From: Rhabdornis inornatus
Taxonomy: Eukaryota; Chordata; Aves; Passeriformes; Rhabdornithidae
Assembly (NCBI GenBank): GCA_013397075.1
Contig: VWZS01009947.1
Coordinates: forward strand, 62,001 to 126,000
Direction of reading: 5' to 3'
DNA length: 64,000 nucleotides
The notes below the pieces were generated by a model. It worked only from the letters and a program-made list of their open reading frames with translations, did no database searches and was not told where the DNA came from. Numbering within the stretch: the first letter of the stretch is position 1; every line of letters starts with the position of its first letter. This document shows positions 12,621 through 24,445 of the stretch, piece after piece. The position numbers were made by a program, and so were the translations under genes.

Positions 12621-15600
12621 ATTGTGGCTCTTTGGTGCCTTCACAAAATAGGAATAAATTCAATGTCAAGTTGTACATTTCCCCCATGTAGAAGGGAAGA
12701 AGGTGATGTGATAGTTCTCCACCTTGGTAAGGCCAGTGAAGACATGCAATAGGAGATTTTTTCATAGTAAATTATAAAATCTTGATCTATTTCTCAGTCT
12801 ACCATCTGTGCTGTTAATCAAGGCCTGGTCAGTATAAAGAAAATCTATACTTACACACTGTATACATCTGAATTAAGTGAGCAGGTCTCTAGGCACCTTT
12901 CCCTTCTCATCAACATAATTTCACTTTATTTTTCAATCATTAGTTCTAAAATCACATTTCTTTTTCTTGATTCATCACTGCAAATCTTTTAAACCTATCA
13001 ACATCCTTCACAGTTCTTATTATATTCTCATCTTGACTGGTGTCATTTTTGTTGGTGCTTTTGTCTTGGTCCATATCAGGAATGTGACGTGCTGCTGTGA
13101 GAATCATCTTAATTATTCCTTAACACTTCTGTGTGAATTTATCCATGTTGTTCAGTGACACAAGTTCCTGTTATATGCGAGATACCAAGAGAGGGATAAG
13201 TGGAGCAGGAATCTGGTGGAATATTTAGAGTTGTAAAACACTCAGACTCTGCCTTCTGACTCTCCAGAGCACAGTCCTGCTCAACTGCCAGCTCTCACCC
13301 ACTCCTCTTCATGCTTGAACCCTATTATTTACTCATTGCTTCACACCTTATTTCATGAACTTAGCCCCTGTTCTCTGGTATACATAATGAAAATTATTAT
13401 TTCTGAAATCCATAAAAAACATATTACTTTTATGATATATTCTGTCATCTCTTTGCTTGTTTCTCCCCTTTTCTTCCCCCATCTTTTTCATCAGTGATGA
13501 CTCAGTTGGTGAGAGCACCCTGGAAGGATGCATAAAGTGGCTTTCAAGAACTCAGCTCGGTGAAAGCATTCTGTAAATATCTGGATTTGGCTTTAGACAT
13601 ACTTGATCCCAGCATGAGCCAGTGGGAGGAGAGAGAAAAATGAAGCCAGTCTCTTTGCTGTTCCTGAACCAAGAAAGCCCTAGAAAGCCTCTTTGTTCAA
13701 GTGGAGGGAAAATTCCTATATGGCAGGGAAAACATAGGAATATCATGCCATGCTCTATAGTCACTGTGCAGGCATGGTGATTTTAGTGTTTAGAGGGGAG
13801 TGAGAAAATGTTCTAAAATCTTTTCTGGGGACTGAGAGAGGAATGTGGAGGTAGTTTGACTCTAATTGTCTAATGTATTGTGGCATGAGCTGTATCTATG
13901 GACCTGAAAGAAGTTCTTTGCTGGAGACAAAGTGGAATACCATTGTCTGGAGATTAGTTTTTGACAGTGATCTCCCCTCTGGAGACAGTATCAAAAGAAG
14001 TTAGTATTTAGGACTTATTTTTGTGAAAAACTGAATAGACAAGGTAACCACTTGTCAACAGGAAGAGGAAGGATGAGACAGTGAGGTACAATATGTTTTC
14101 TGTCCTCATTAGGTCAATCAAAATTTGATACCTCAGTTTCCTCCTTTTTTTAAAATTACAATAGTGAGCTTTTCCTTACACTTTAAAGAACAAGATCTAC
14201 AGATTAAAAGAGCTATTATTTTTGTTAAGCATTCATAAGGTAGGATTCTTCTTCAAATATATGTTCATGCACATTTCTTTTATTAGTTCTCTTTTTTCAT
14301 ATTTTTTTCTTAAGTATCTTTTCCTCTTGTCCCTTTTGTTCCTCCTAAAGTCTTAGATGGAAACATTTTTCATTACATTCCCTGTTTTTTAATCTCTTTG
14401 TCTCCATTTATGTAAATTTGGCATGTGAACATGGAGTTATGAAAATCCTTGGAGCCTGCTTTAAAGTCTCATGAAGGTCTAATTAAATATTGCACACTGG
14501 GAAAGATCTATTTTCCAATGTATGTGAAAAAATTAAATTGATTGACATGAGCAGTAGGTCTCAAATCAAATATTTCCTGACATAATGCATTCCTGGTTAA
14601 CTCAAAGTGGCTTTCTTTCTGTTGCACATGGCATTTGACTCCATAACTGCCCCATTTCCTGTTTGTCTTGTTCATTATGGATTTGAAGACCAGAACTAAA
14701 CATAAACCATTTTACTTCTCTCCTGGCCCCAGGCTATTGGGTGATTGTTGCTATTATTATAATTATTACTACTATTGTCATTTTATTGCATGTTAAGGCA
14801 CTGTTTTTTTCTACTGCTGTGTAAAGACAATGAGCAGTGAATGAGGAGAAAGCCTCTAAGTGAGATCATCCCTCTATCACAACAAAAGCAAACCTCCTAA
14901 ATCTAACTGAAAATACACCATCAGCTGAGATCAGCCATCAAATATGACAGCAACAGAGAAAAAATGAATTCTGTATCTACTTGTTTAACTCAAATAATCT
15001 GACATAAAGATGTTGTTCGTCCTTTCATTACCATCCCAGACAAATTTGGATTTTGCTGGAACCCAGAGTCTACATTTTTACTGTTAAATATAATCTCCAG
15101 GGGGCATTTTTTGTCCTGAAGTGCAACGGCACAAGCTGCCCGCATCCATACTTCATAACACCTGGTTCTGGGTGAAATTATGTTCTGGCCCTGGAGGGAT
15201 CAGAACCAGCCCGAATAGTGTTGGAAGATTTTTTACAGAGGTGGGAACCAAAATGGTTTAGAGTAAGTGCAGGAGAAAGTCCCTGGTGTGCTCTGCCACC
15301 TGAGCTGTGTGCTCCCTCCTTGGCTTTGTCCCCCAGCCCCATGCCTCTCTGTCATTCTGAGAGTTAGAGTGAGCCAAATCCATCTCAGGGTACCATCATA
15401 GAGGATGATTCCATGGCAATCAGATGACTCCATATTTTCCCTAGCCCTCTTAACTTTGGGGGTTTAGAGTCTCAGTGGGAGGTTCTGTCAATGGTTGTAT
15501 GCATGCTGACTCCAAAAAATCTGAGGATGTCTGCTCAATAGGATGCTCTGCCTCAGAGCTCACTGAGAAGTGCAATAGCTGGTTGGTTGGACAGGCAAGG

Positions 15601-15802
15601 ACATCTGCATGGAGGAAAAAAGTCCTGTACCCTGAAGAAGTTACTCTGCAGGAAATGTACCCTCTCCTGGCCCAATTAAATTCCTTATCACCTTTTCAAT
15701 GTCAAATGGAGAAATTGAAAGAAAGTTTAGATATGTTTAGGCATTTGTCTTGTTTTAAATCTCCCACTGAAAGTGTGGAAATGGTGTTGTGGAGGGAAGC
15801 CT
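12621..15802. other. Unassigned non-coding sequence
   Basis: No gene or repeat family recognised. It contains a short TTA/TAC-rich stretch near 14749-14776. The 15475-15807 + strand open frame (110 codons) ends at the LTR start, resembles no known protein, and is probably chance. Confidence 0.55.
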
Positions 15803-16006
15803 TGTGATGCCGTTATGGGTTTTGCCCTTTTTTTAAAATATATGCTCTCTGTATTCTTTGCACACATATTTGTAGCATTGTAGTCTATTGTATTAACAGC
15901 TAATTTTCCCAGTAATTTTCCATGGCCTTTCCCTAGGAAGAAAGAAAAAACAAATTCCAGAGCTCCAGTCCCCGGGGCTACAAGACCCCAGTGCTATCTT
16001 GGATCT

Positions 16007-16246
16007 TCCTGGGAGCCAAGGCTGAGAACAACTCTTGGAGATACATTCTAATGGACAAAGCACAGCTAGTGCTGAAGGTGGGGGGGGCTCCAGAGAAGGG
16101 GCTTGACTTGGGGAGGAATTACATCACTCCTGGGAGCCAAGGCTGAGAACAACTCTTGGAGATACATTCTAATGGACAAAGCACAGCTAGTGATGAAGGG
16201 GGGAGGCTCCAGAGAAGGGGCTTGACTTGGGGAGGAATTACATCAC
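16007..16246 (+). repeat. 121-bp tandem duplication inside the LTR U3
   Basis: Two adjacent copies, 16007-16127 and 16128-16246, both begin 'tcctgggagccaaggctgag' and end 'ggaggaattacatcac'. They differ by a substitution (gtgctgaagg versus gtgatgaagg) and a small change in the adjacent G-run, which accounts for a 2-nt length difference. The block lies upstream of the TATA box, where retroviral enhancers sit. The near identity of the copies, compared with the age of surrounding repeats, implies a recent duplication or one inherited from a source element with a duplicated enhancer. Confidence 0.95.
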
Positions 16247-16309
16247 CACTTGTCCTCCTAATTGGTGCTTTTTATCAATTATGCTAATTTCCTAAAACCT
16301 ATAAATGTG

Positions 16310-16316
16310 TACTCAT
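16310..16316 (+). promoter_or_regulatory. LTR TATA box
   Basis: TATAAAT sits 57 to 63 bases before the ATTAAA signal in the LTR and downstream of the duplicated U3 block, which is the expected place for the retroviral core promoter. Activity in the present genome is unknown. Confidence 0.5.
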
Positions 16317-16430
16317 CCCTGTAGGGGTGGGCTTTTGTGGACATCTTTCCATAAATGCCTCTGAAGGCCTTCATTAAATATGCTCTTTTATATTACCTCC
16401 TTACAAAAATTATCTCCAGTTTCATTTCCA

Positions 16431-18119
16431 GGCTGGGAAAAAGGCAGCACTTGCAGGCTGGTCATGAGCCATGATGAGGAGAGTTCTCCCCTGCCTCTGG
16501 ACAGATGTCTTTGTGCTATGTGTTGCAAGAATGTGCTGCCTTCGATTTACAGAATAAGCATTCTACAATTTTTATACTTGGATAAAAGATGTTGATGCTC
16601 TATGAGCAACTAAAGCTATTTTAGCTGAACTGCTGAACTTGGGGTCTAAATAAGTAATCACGTTTGTGCATAGCACTAATTTTCATGCTCTTGCAAGCTT
16701 CTTCCCTTTCACCCCTAATCTGCAAAGCATCTCCAGGCAACTTTCTGTTTCACACTTGAGAGGCCTGCATATCAGTATTGGCTGAAAAAATTATGACATG
16801 AAGTTTATGATCCTTCAGATCAAATCTCTCGACAAACATTATACAAATCCTGCTCATCAATAATAAAAGATTTGGGTTTAGAGGTCTGCAAGATGAAGAT
16901 AATATATAGGAGAGGGAAGGAGAGAATTCATAGAAATTATGAGGCTAAGTTCTGCTTGTAAAGACTTCACAAACAAAGATGAATTACCATGTAAGGGATT
17001 TCTAAAAGAGTAGCACTGCTATTCTAATGTTCCAAATCACTCAGTCTTTGCACTGTCAGAGTTTATGAACAAACAGAAGAGACCAATTTGTGGCAGCTAG
17101 AAAGATGTGGGGTTCTTTTCCTTTGGTTTTCAGACACAGAAGGGGCTCTTGCAGAAATCCTTGCATTAGGATTTTTGCCACAGAAAAGTCATAGTTGCTT
17201 TGTGAATTGATATCTGTGGTCAGTGTTTCATGAACTTTAGAGCAGATTTACAGAGCACAGTTCATTTTTCTGGAAGCAATTCATTGTTAGCTTGTGATGG
17301 TAGAAATCAAAACACTCACTGAAACTGCACGGAAGCCCACTAGAAATCTCATATAACATTTTTACTGGTGGGAAAAGTACATAGCTGTGCAGAATCATAC
17401 TAGACACATGTAAAAACCATAGAACCCTCCTCTTCCATGGCAGGTTAACATCACTTGTTCTATCTATGAACACCACTTTTTCTATCCATCTATGATGTAA
17501 AAATCTGGCCAGAGTTTAGGTTTAGCTGTTTGAACCTGCTTGAGATCTGCAAGACATACAACATGTTTAAAATCCTGTCAGTATGGCCTTCCAGGTAAGA
17601 GAGTACCAGCCTTTTGCTTCTTTGCATCTGACAGAAAGTTTTTCAATGGGGGGATTTCAGTTCTTTGCCTTATTGGTCCCACTGGGACCTAGAAACATTT
17701 TGGTCATAATAGATGTGATGGCTAGTTTGAAAACTTTGTGAAAAAGATTCAGTTTCATGGATATCATAGTTAATCTGTCAACTTGGCTTTTCTTTATTTA
17801 TAACCAGTTTAACCATTGTGTATTCAGAATGTGGAAGGTAAAACTGTCAGCTGAGGGTGATTTCCTTCTTTTCCAAGCAATAGCAGATCTATTAAAATCA
17901 GCAGGAGGCACCATCTTGAATTAACTCAGAATGCTACTGGATTTTGTTTATTCTTCTCACATTTATTAACATGGAAACCTCAAGGCAAAGCCAAATTTCC
18001 ATTGTACTGTGAGGAAAACCCATGCCATACAAGCACAATCACATAAAGAAATAGAAAAATATTGGTTTCCCTTTTCAGAGGGGGACCTGAAGTATACCAA
18101 AAAATATGTACAAAAGCAC
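16431..18119. other. Unassigned non-coding sequence
   Basis: Nothing recognisable beyond short A/T-rich stretches. A donor-like 'ccag|GTAAGA' occurs at 17595 without a convincing partner acceptor. Confidence 0.55.
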
Positions 18120-18196
18120 AAGCAGAAATTGGTCAGTGTAGAGCTGGAAAGCAAACCTGTGTTCCTGAGTCTTATACCTCCATCCTAACTATAAAA
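18120..18196 (+). mobile_element. Possible MIR-like SINE 3' relic
   Basis: The sequence 'ggtcagtgtagagctggaaagcaaacctgtgttcctgagtc' followed by 'tacctccatcctaactat' resembles the 3' part of MIR ('gtggcagagccgggattcgaacccaggtctcctgactcccagtcctgtgctctaacc'). The match is short and diverged, so this is tentative. Confidence 0.35.
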
Positions 18197-21100
18197 ATAG
18201 TCTTACAGCCTCAGTCAGGTAGCTTCATGCCATACATTTGAAGGGATAATGCCAAGAGAAAAGCATTCTCATGTGTTTCTTACCTTGTTGAGAATACATG
18301 GTGCAGCTAATGCATTTCCAGTTGCAATTGATTTCACTGAGCCCTGATTGAAATCCAGTAACTCCTTGTGGCTCCAGTACACTTTGGGATGTTTTCTGAG
18401 CTGTCTGTGGCAGGCAAAACCTTGTCATTTCCATCTGTGGCTGGCTTGTCACAACTTTTACACTTCATGAGAGAGTCTCATTTTCATTGCTAGACATGTT
18501 TTGAAAGTGCCTTCTCATACTGAAAGCTGAGGCCCGTAATGGACTTCATTAAGGTAGAGCTGTTTTCTCCTAAGAGACTTCAAAGCATTTTTCTCTGAAC
18601 TTCATGCTGCTTTATCTGGCAGACAAGCATGCCCTTATACAAGAGGGCGTTCTATAGATAGATATTTCACACTCAAAAGTATTTTAAATAAAATATCAAG
18701 TAAAATACAGCTTTCTAAACTATAGTCTGCCTGTCACTTCTCTTAGTCCATTAGCTCTGAAAGGTACAGAAAGATGGGTCTTCTTTTACTTCTTCCTTGT
18801 AAGCAAGTGCTATTTTTGAAGTTTATTCCAAAATAACGTTAACAGGGAAGAGATTTTTAGATTATTTCCCCTCTGCTTCTCCTTCCCCCTGCCAAAGCAT
18901 GGTATTTGTTTATGGTTTTATCCTTAGATTTTAGAGACATAAATTAATCTCATCTGAACTTGCAAGATATCTGGATCTCTGTATGAAGCTGAACTTTCCA
19001 GCTTGATTGACACCTTCCTCAAACCTCCACCTCCATCTTAGCGCAGCAGAGATGGTTCTAGCTTCTGTGGCTCAGTGCCAAACCCCGAGGAAATACTTTA
19101 AGGAGGGGCTGAACATAAAGGCTGGTAAAATGTGGAATTGCCCCATTAGCAGCAAAACGAGTTTCACTTATGGCTACAATCCAGATGCTGGTGTTCATAA
19201 TTGTGGGTCACTCTTCCTGCCATCCCACCAAAACATTTCCTTTGCTGAGTAGAGACAGTTTCCTTTTGCTATTCCCTACAGCAGTACAAAAACCAATTAC
19301 TTTTTTTTTACAGGTAACTAGCAGGGCTACGAATTGGCAGCTAAAATCACAGGGCACAGGATCTCTTCCTGAAAATGAACTTCTCCCTCAGTGACCAAGA
19401 CACCCCTGGACATGCCTGGATATGCAGAGAAAGAAGGATGGCAATGGACCAGGGAGGTTCCTAAGTTAAAAAGATCCTTCTTTCAGTGATTAAAAAAGTT
19501 AATAATACAAAGACTTGTATACTTGGCCTGCTGATGTGACCCTTTTAGATAGGCAGCTTAATCCATTCCTGCCTGAGAAGAAAAGTTAATCCTGTTGATT
19601 TTTTCACACATCCTGCTCAGGATCAGCAAACAGTAGGCAGTGGATGACTTTTTCACGATGGTCTCATCTGTTCATCCATCTGACTTCTCAGTAGTGAGGG
19701 CTTTAACAGGACTATGCTGGTGTCCCAGATGTGTGGGAATAAGTGAGACTGTGCCCTAACTATCAGCTCATCATCTAACAGGGTCTGGGGTGGTCAATAT
19801 TTGGAGAATCCTTACTGCCACCCATAAAAAATTAACAGTAAATGCAGGTGCATGCATGCTAGTTCACAGGTAGAAGAAAGGGATGGATAATTCAGGTTTA
19901 TGGTGGTATAGAAGGAGGCTTGAGACAAGTATGTGCCACTTTCTGTTGTGGAGACCTCTTCTTGGACATAATACTTGCCTTATTGAAGGAGATATTTGTT
20001 TTTCAGAGGCCTTCATTTGTGACCACCAGTTTTGCTACTACCCTTTCAAACAAGGTCAATCTTCTGCCTGCTCTGACTCAGTTATTCTCTTCCTCCAGCT
20101 TGCTCAGCCATCATTAACAGTAATCAATGAAGGGAAGAGCTGTCACAGTTGTGATTGAAGAGAATGACATGGGTACTGCTCAGTCTTTGGAAGCCCAGCT
20201 TTAGTGAGACTCATGCAGAGAGTGCTGCTCATCGCTCAGTCAAATGCTCACTTCCTTGTCAGTCATTCCCTACCCTAATATCATGGCACAGTGAGAAACA
20301 ATTGAGGTTTTGTGCTATTTGAACACGATGTAGCTTTGGCCATTAAACAGCTCCCTGCCTTTGCATAGAGTCACACACAGAGAGAACACACTGTGTACCA
20401 AGATACAGGTGTTCCAGCCTTGCAGTGCTGAAATCACCCACTCCCATGCCTAGCCTTGCAAAGAGGAGCTAGCTGCTCAAAATAATTGACTGAACAGAAG
20501 GGAAATAAAGTACTGGTCTGTGACTGTGGGCAGCTGAGTTCAGATCCAAGCTTCCCAGTTTCCAAGATGAGGCATTCTTCATGGATTATACCGAGCAAGC
20601 TGATGCCATGTATGGGTTTTTGATCTTCCCTAAAAGAGCTAATCTCTTCTTGAGCACAGTGCAGCCCTGCCTGTGTTGTCAGCCATGCTTGAAACAATTA
20701 GCAAAGCTGGACTGATTTATTCTGCATGGAGGGCATCCAGACCTGGACTAATGTGGGCTGTGATGCTCAAGGCTCTGTCCACACGTCACTTTACATACAG
20801 CTAATTAGGGTATGCCCAAAATGCAACTTCATTCCATGGGGTTTTTAGCTTTTCTATGTCTCCAGGCAAGACATGTATTCCAAATTCTGAAACAATATGA
20901 ATTAGGGATTTAAGACTGATTTGCAGAGATGATGTGTAGTCCTATGTCTCATTGACTTAACTGTAGACATTCACTGAAAACAGAAAATGAAACCAGCCCA
21001 CTTAGTTTCAATTTTACATCTTTAGGCTTACCTTACCCAGCAATGATGAAGAGGCACTTCAGCTAAGTTTGTGAGTGTTTGAGGTACTCTTATTGAAAGA

Positions 21101-22147
21101 TCTGTATCTCAAATCCAGCTATAAAGAGCTCATTGTTTTATTGGTGTCATTTATACTATAAAATACTTTCTGTATCATGGAGATAGGACATCCTTTGTAT
21201 GCAAATAGTAGCTGAATCTCAATGACCAAACGTTGTCCTCAGTTTCCCTGCTGGGAATCAGTGGTAACTGTTAACGTTGCCAGAGTATTTCTGACTTTAT
21301 CTTAAGGCAAATGAGAACAGAATGTGCTTTTTTGCTGCCTAAGTGGAAAGTTATATACTTTTAAACAGGGTAGTTTAAGGGAAAAGGTAAGCTAATGCTG
21401 ACAAGTAATTTTTATATCACACCTAGTAATATGCTTCACACTTTTACTCTTAAAATGGAACATATGACCCCAGAACAGTAGAACTACTTGGCCATGTGGG
21501 ATCTAATAATTTTAGAGGTGACAATGGAACAGTGGAACACAGGCCAAAGTTGAGAAAATGATTATTTCACAAAGGATTTTAAAATTACTTTTTAAACTAT
21601 CTTTGGTTTAAATGACAAGGATCAGGCAGTCCATCTCATTTTATCTGGTGTAGAAGGGATAGCATAAATTTACATTTGAAGTTTCTACAGAAAACTGCTC
21701 CTGTATCTTTTTTCTCTTTACTCTTATGTGTGTTGCTGTCTAATACAGGCACATGCTTTCCCGAATTTAGGAAAGTGGACAGGTTATCTGGAATTATGGG
21801 ACACAAATGAGAAATTACAGGTAGGATCTTTGGGTTTAGGAGAGTGAGAAGTGTATCCATGTGATACGACCGCCTGCCACTATCCTCCAAAACATTTTGC
21901 AAAAAGTCTGCAGTGACAAACTCTTGTTCTTCTTTCTCAGGAGATGTGTTTTCCTCAAGTGGCTTTCCCATGAAGAAGGTTCTAACAGCTATCATGGTTA
22001 TTATATAATTACATTTAATTATGTAATAGAGTAGAAAATCTAGAAAGAATTAGAATAGAAGTTCTATCCAATTCTATCTGTTCTAGATAGGAAAATAATA
22101 GAATTGCTTGAGAGTATTTAATCTTACCAAGGATGTTAAAGGAAACA
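18197..22147. other. Unassigned non-coding sequence
   Basis: About 4 kb with no gene or repeat family recognised. Open frames are under 120 codons and match nothing I know. The 3' part (21990-22110) is rich in short inverted AT motifs, for example attacat/atgtaat arms near 22012-22026. Confidence 0.55.
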
Positions 22148-23182
22148 GTTGTGGTCAACATCTCAATGCTCAAGTGGAGAGCAGTGATGAGTGGGAGAGC
22201 AGTGAGAATTTGCATTCCTCAGGGATCACTATTTGGACTATTGTTGTTTAAACATCTTAGTTGGTGACATGGACAGTGGGGTTGAGTGCACTCTCAGCAA
22301 GTTTGCTGATGACACCAAGCTGTGTCATTCAGTCAACATGCTGGGGGGCAGGGATGCTGTGCAGAGGAGCCTTCATAATCTTGAGAGGTGGGCCTGCGTG
22401 ATCCTCATGAAGTTCAAGAAGGTCAAGATCCTGCGTGTGACTCGGGGAAGTCCCAAGCACAAATACAAGCTGAGTAGAGAACTATTGAAAGCAGCCCTGT
22501 GGAGGAGGACCTGAGGATACTGGTGGATGAGAAGCTCAACATGACCTGGCCATGTGCATTCACAGCCCAGAAAATCAACCCTGTCCTGGGCTACATCAAA
22601 AGCAGCATGGCCAGCAGGGTGAGAGAAGGGATTCTCCCCCTCTGCTCTGCCCTGGTGAGACCCCACTCATGTCCTGCATCCATCTCTGAGTCACCAACAT
22701 AAGAAGGGCATGGACCTGTTGGAACAAGTCCAGAGATACACCAAGAAGTTAATCAGAGGGCTGGAGCACTTCTTCTGTGAAGAAAGGGTGAGGGAGTTTG
22801 GGTTGTTCAGCCTGGAGAGGAGAAGGCTCCAGGAAGAGCTTTTAGCACCTTCCAGTGCCTAAATAGGGCTGCAACAGAGCTGGAGAAAGACTTTTACAAC
22901 GGCATGGATTGATAAGACAAGGGGGATGGCTGAAAAACTGAAAGAGGCTAGGTTCAGATTAGTTATGAGGAAGAAATTCTTTACAGCAAGCCTGATGAGG
23001 TACTGGGACAGGCTGCCCATGGAAGCTGTGGATGCCCCATCCCTGGAAGTGCTCGAGATCAGGTTGGATGGGGCTTTGAACAGCCTGGGTGGAGAGTGTC
23101 CGTTCCCATGGCAGGTGGGTTGGAAACCAGAAGATTTTTAAGGTTTCTTTTAACCTGAACCATTCCATGATGCTATGATTAC
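22148..23182 (+). mobile_element. CR1 LINE, 5'-truncated, with partial ORF2 reverse transcriptase
   Basis: This is the best preserved CR1 in the window. It starts within the ORF2 reverse transcriptase at 'gtggtcaacatctcaatgctcaagtgg' and carries the catalytic FADDTKL motif at 22302-22322, preceded by a GDMDSGVECTLSK block. It continues through the 'ggacctgaggatactggtggatgagaagctcaac' and 'cagcctggagaggagaaggctcc' segments. It ends in the CR1 3' tail 'cattccatgatgctatgatt'. The coding frame is broken by frameshifts and small deletions soon after 22440, so no functional protein remains. CR1 copies by target-primed reverse transcription; 5' truncation and the octamer tail are both typical. There is no poly(A), as expected for CR1. 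Confidence 0.95.
22302..22322 (+). pseudogene. Reverse transcriptase active-site remnant (FADDTKL)
   Basis: The codons read F-A-D-D-T-K-L in the frame running from 22233. The double aspartate is the catalytic metal-binding pair of the reverse transcriptase palm domain. The open stretch is only 93 codons, far short of a full CR1 ORF2, and is interrupted downstream, so this marks a dead copy. Confidence 0.9.
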
Positions 23183-24099
23183 ATTTGGTATGGTGATGGG
23201 ATCAAGCCTTCACAGGGCCCATTTGTCCACACCTAACGATTGACAGTCCTAAGTCCTTTGTTCAGAAAATAATTGCAAGTCATTCTTGTAAAATATTTTA
23301 TCTTTGCTGCCTTGAAAAGGCAAGAATTTAAATATTTTCCTGATCTGTGGCCAGAGGGCCTACTCCAGAATCCACCCCCCCCCCAAACCACTGCTGAACA
23401 TCCTGGTTCATTGTATGTCTGTCAAAAAATTGCAGCAATCTTTATTGTTCAGCAGGAATAAGAGTGCTGTATAATCAAATTAGAGCAAGGCAAACACTTC
23501 AAGAAAGTTTTTTTGTGAAGAAATACATTTATTTGGTTTATTTCTGTTAAGATTAAGTGCAGGTCTCTTGTGTATTCGCTTGGTGTTACCACCTGATTAT
23601 TTTGCAACTGGCACAAACTTGAAAGGCAAATTTCAAAGCCACATGCATACATTTTTACAAAATTCAGAAATTTAAATACTTACATACTAATATTTGCATT
23701 GCAAGTGATCATCTAATCAAGGAAAATGAGTCATTGACCTTTCTAAGATATTCAGGTTGAACTTCAAAATATTTGTGATCAGTCTGAGACTTCAAAAGAT
23801 TTGAAATAATATCATTACAATACAAATGTTTTTGAGGAAACAAAATTTCATTATAAGTATTTAGCTAGCAGGTTAAAGTTCTTCTCAACACATATACCAA
23901 ATAATAATAACAGTAAAACATACCTATACAATCTTCTCAATGTGTTGCCACAATCAAGATGTAAAAAAAGAGAAATAAGAAATAGGGAAGTGTCTTAGCA
24001 CATATAATTTGTTTACTATTTTGAGTCTGATTTTCCACCCCTGCTGACATCTATTGTTCTTGATTTTTGTGGTTCTAAGTTTAAATTTCTTCAGGTCAT
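23183..24099. other. Unassigned non-coding sequence
   Basis: No gene or repeat family recognised. A 10-base C run lies at about 23374-23383. Confidence 0.55.
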
Positions 24100-24445
24100 A
24101 CGATATCTATCATGTCCTTTGGGAGCCTATTCTTCAACCTATTGGACCAGAAAAGAATCATTTTTTTACAGATTTGCTGACTGAATTTTCCTCTGCTCGG
24201 TATTATTCAGTGACAGTGGATTGTATTTCCTTTTACAGTCTTAAATAATTTATTTTGTCCTTGTTATTTACAGTCTTTGCCTGCCATGACCTCTTTTTAT
24301 CCTACTATTGAGTTCTTTAATATTTTTTTTGTGAGTCCACCTGTCTCTTAATCATTTGTTGTAGCATTTCTCTGAGTCCTTTCCAATTTACTGGCATCTT
24401 TCATGCTCTAAAAGGTTTGTGACTTTACACAGTGTTTTTAGGGCA
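24100..24445 (-). mobile_element. Very old CR1-type LINE fragment
   Basis: On the + strand the blocks 'gtcctttgggagcctattcttcaacctattggacc', then after T-rich sequence 'tctgagtcctttccaatttactggcatctttcatg' and 'gactttacacagtg' occur in the order of the antisense CR1 3' region ('gggagcctattccacagcctaattgacc ... ctttccaatttgtccgcatcttt ... actgtacacagtatt'). Divergence is heavy and the middle is mostly unalignable by eye. The element runs on the minus strand. Confidence 0.5.

Larger units (their letters stand above)
15803..16430 (+). mobile_element. Solo LTR of an avian endogenous retrovirus
   Basis: The element begins TGTGATGC and ends TTTCATTTCCA, giving the TG...CA ends of an LTR. It has LTR internal order: a U3 with a duplicated block (16007-16246), a TATA box (TATAAAT at 16310-16316), an ATTAAA polyadenylation signal at 16373-16378, then a short T-rich U5. 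I recall very similar sequence as a common songbird LTR family but do not assert a family name. No gag, pol or env lies on either side and no primer-binding site follows, so it reads as a solo LTR left by recombination. I could not find a clean target-site duplication. Without the extra U3 copy it would be about 507 bp. Confidence 0.75.

Noticed and set aside
13190..13300. Possible MIR 3' relic near 'ctccagagcacagtcctgctcaac'
   Set aside because: Match too short and ambiguous.
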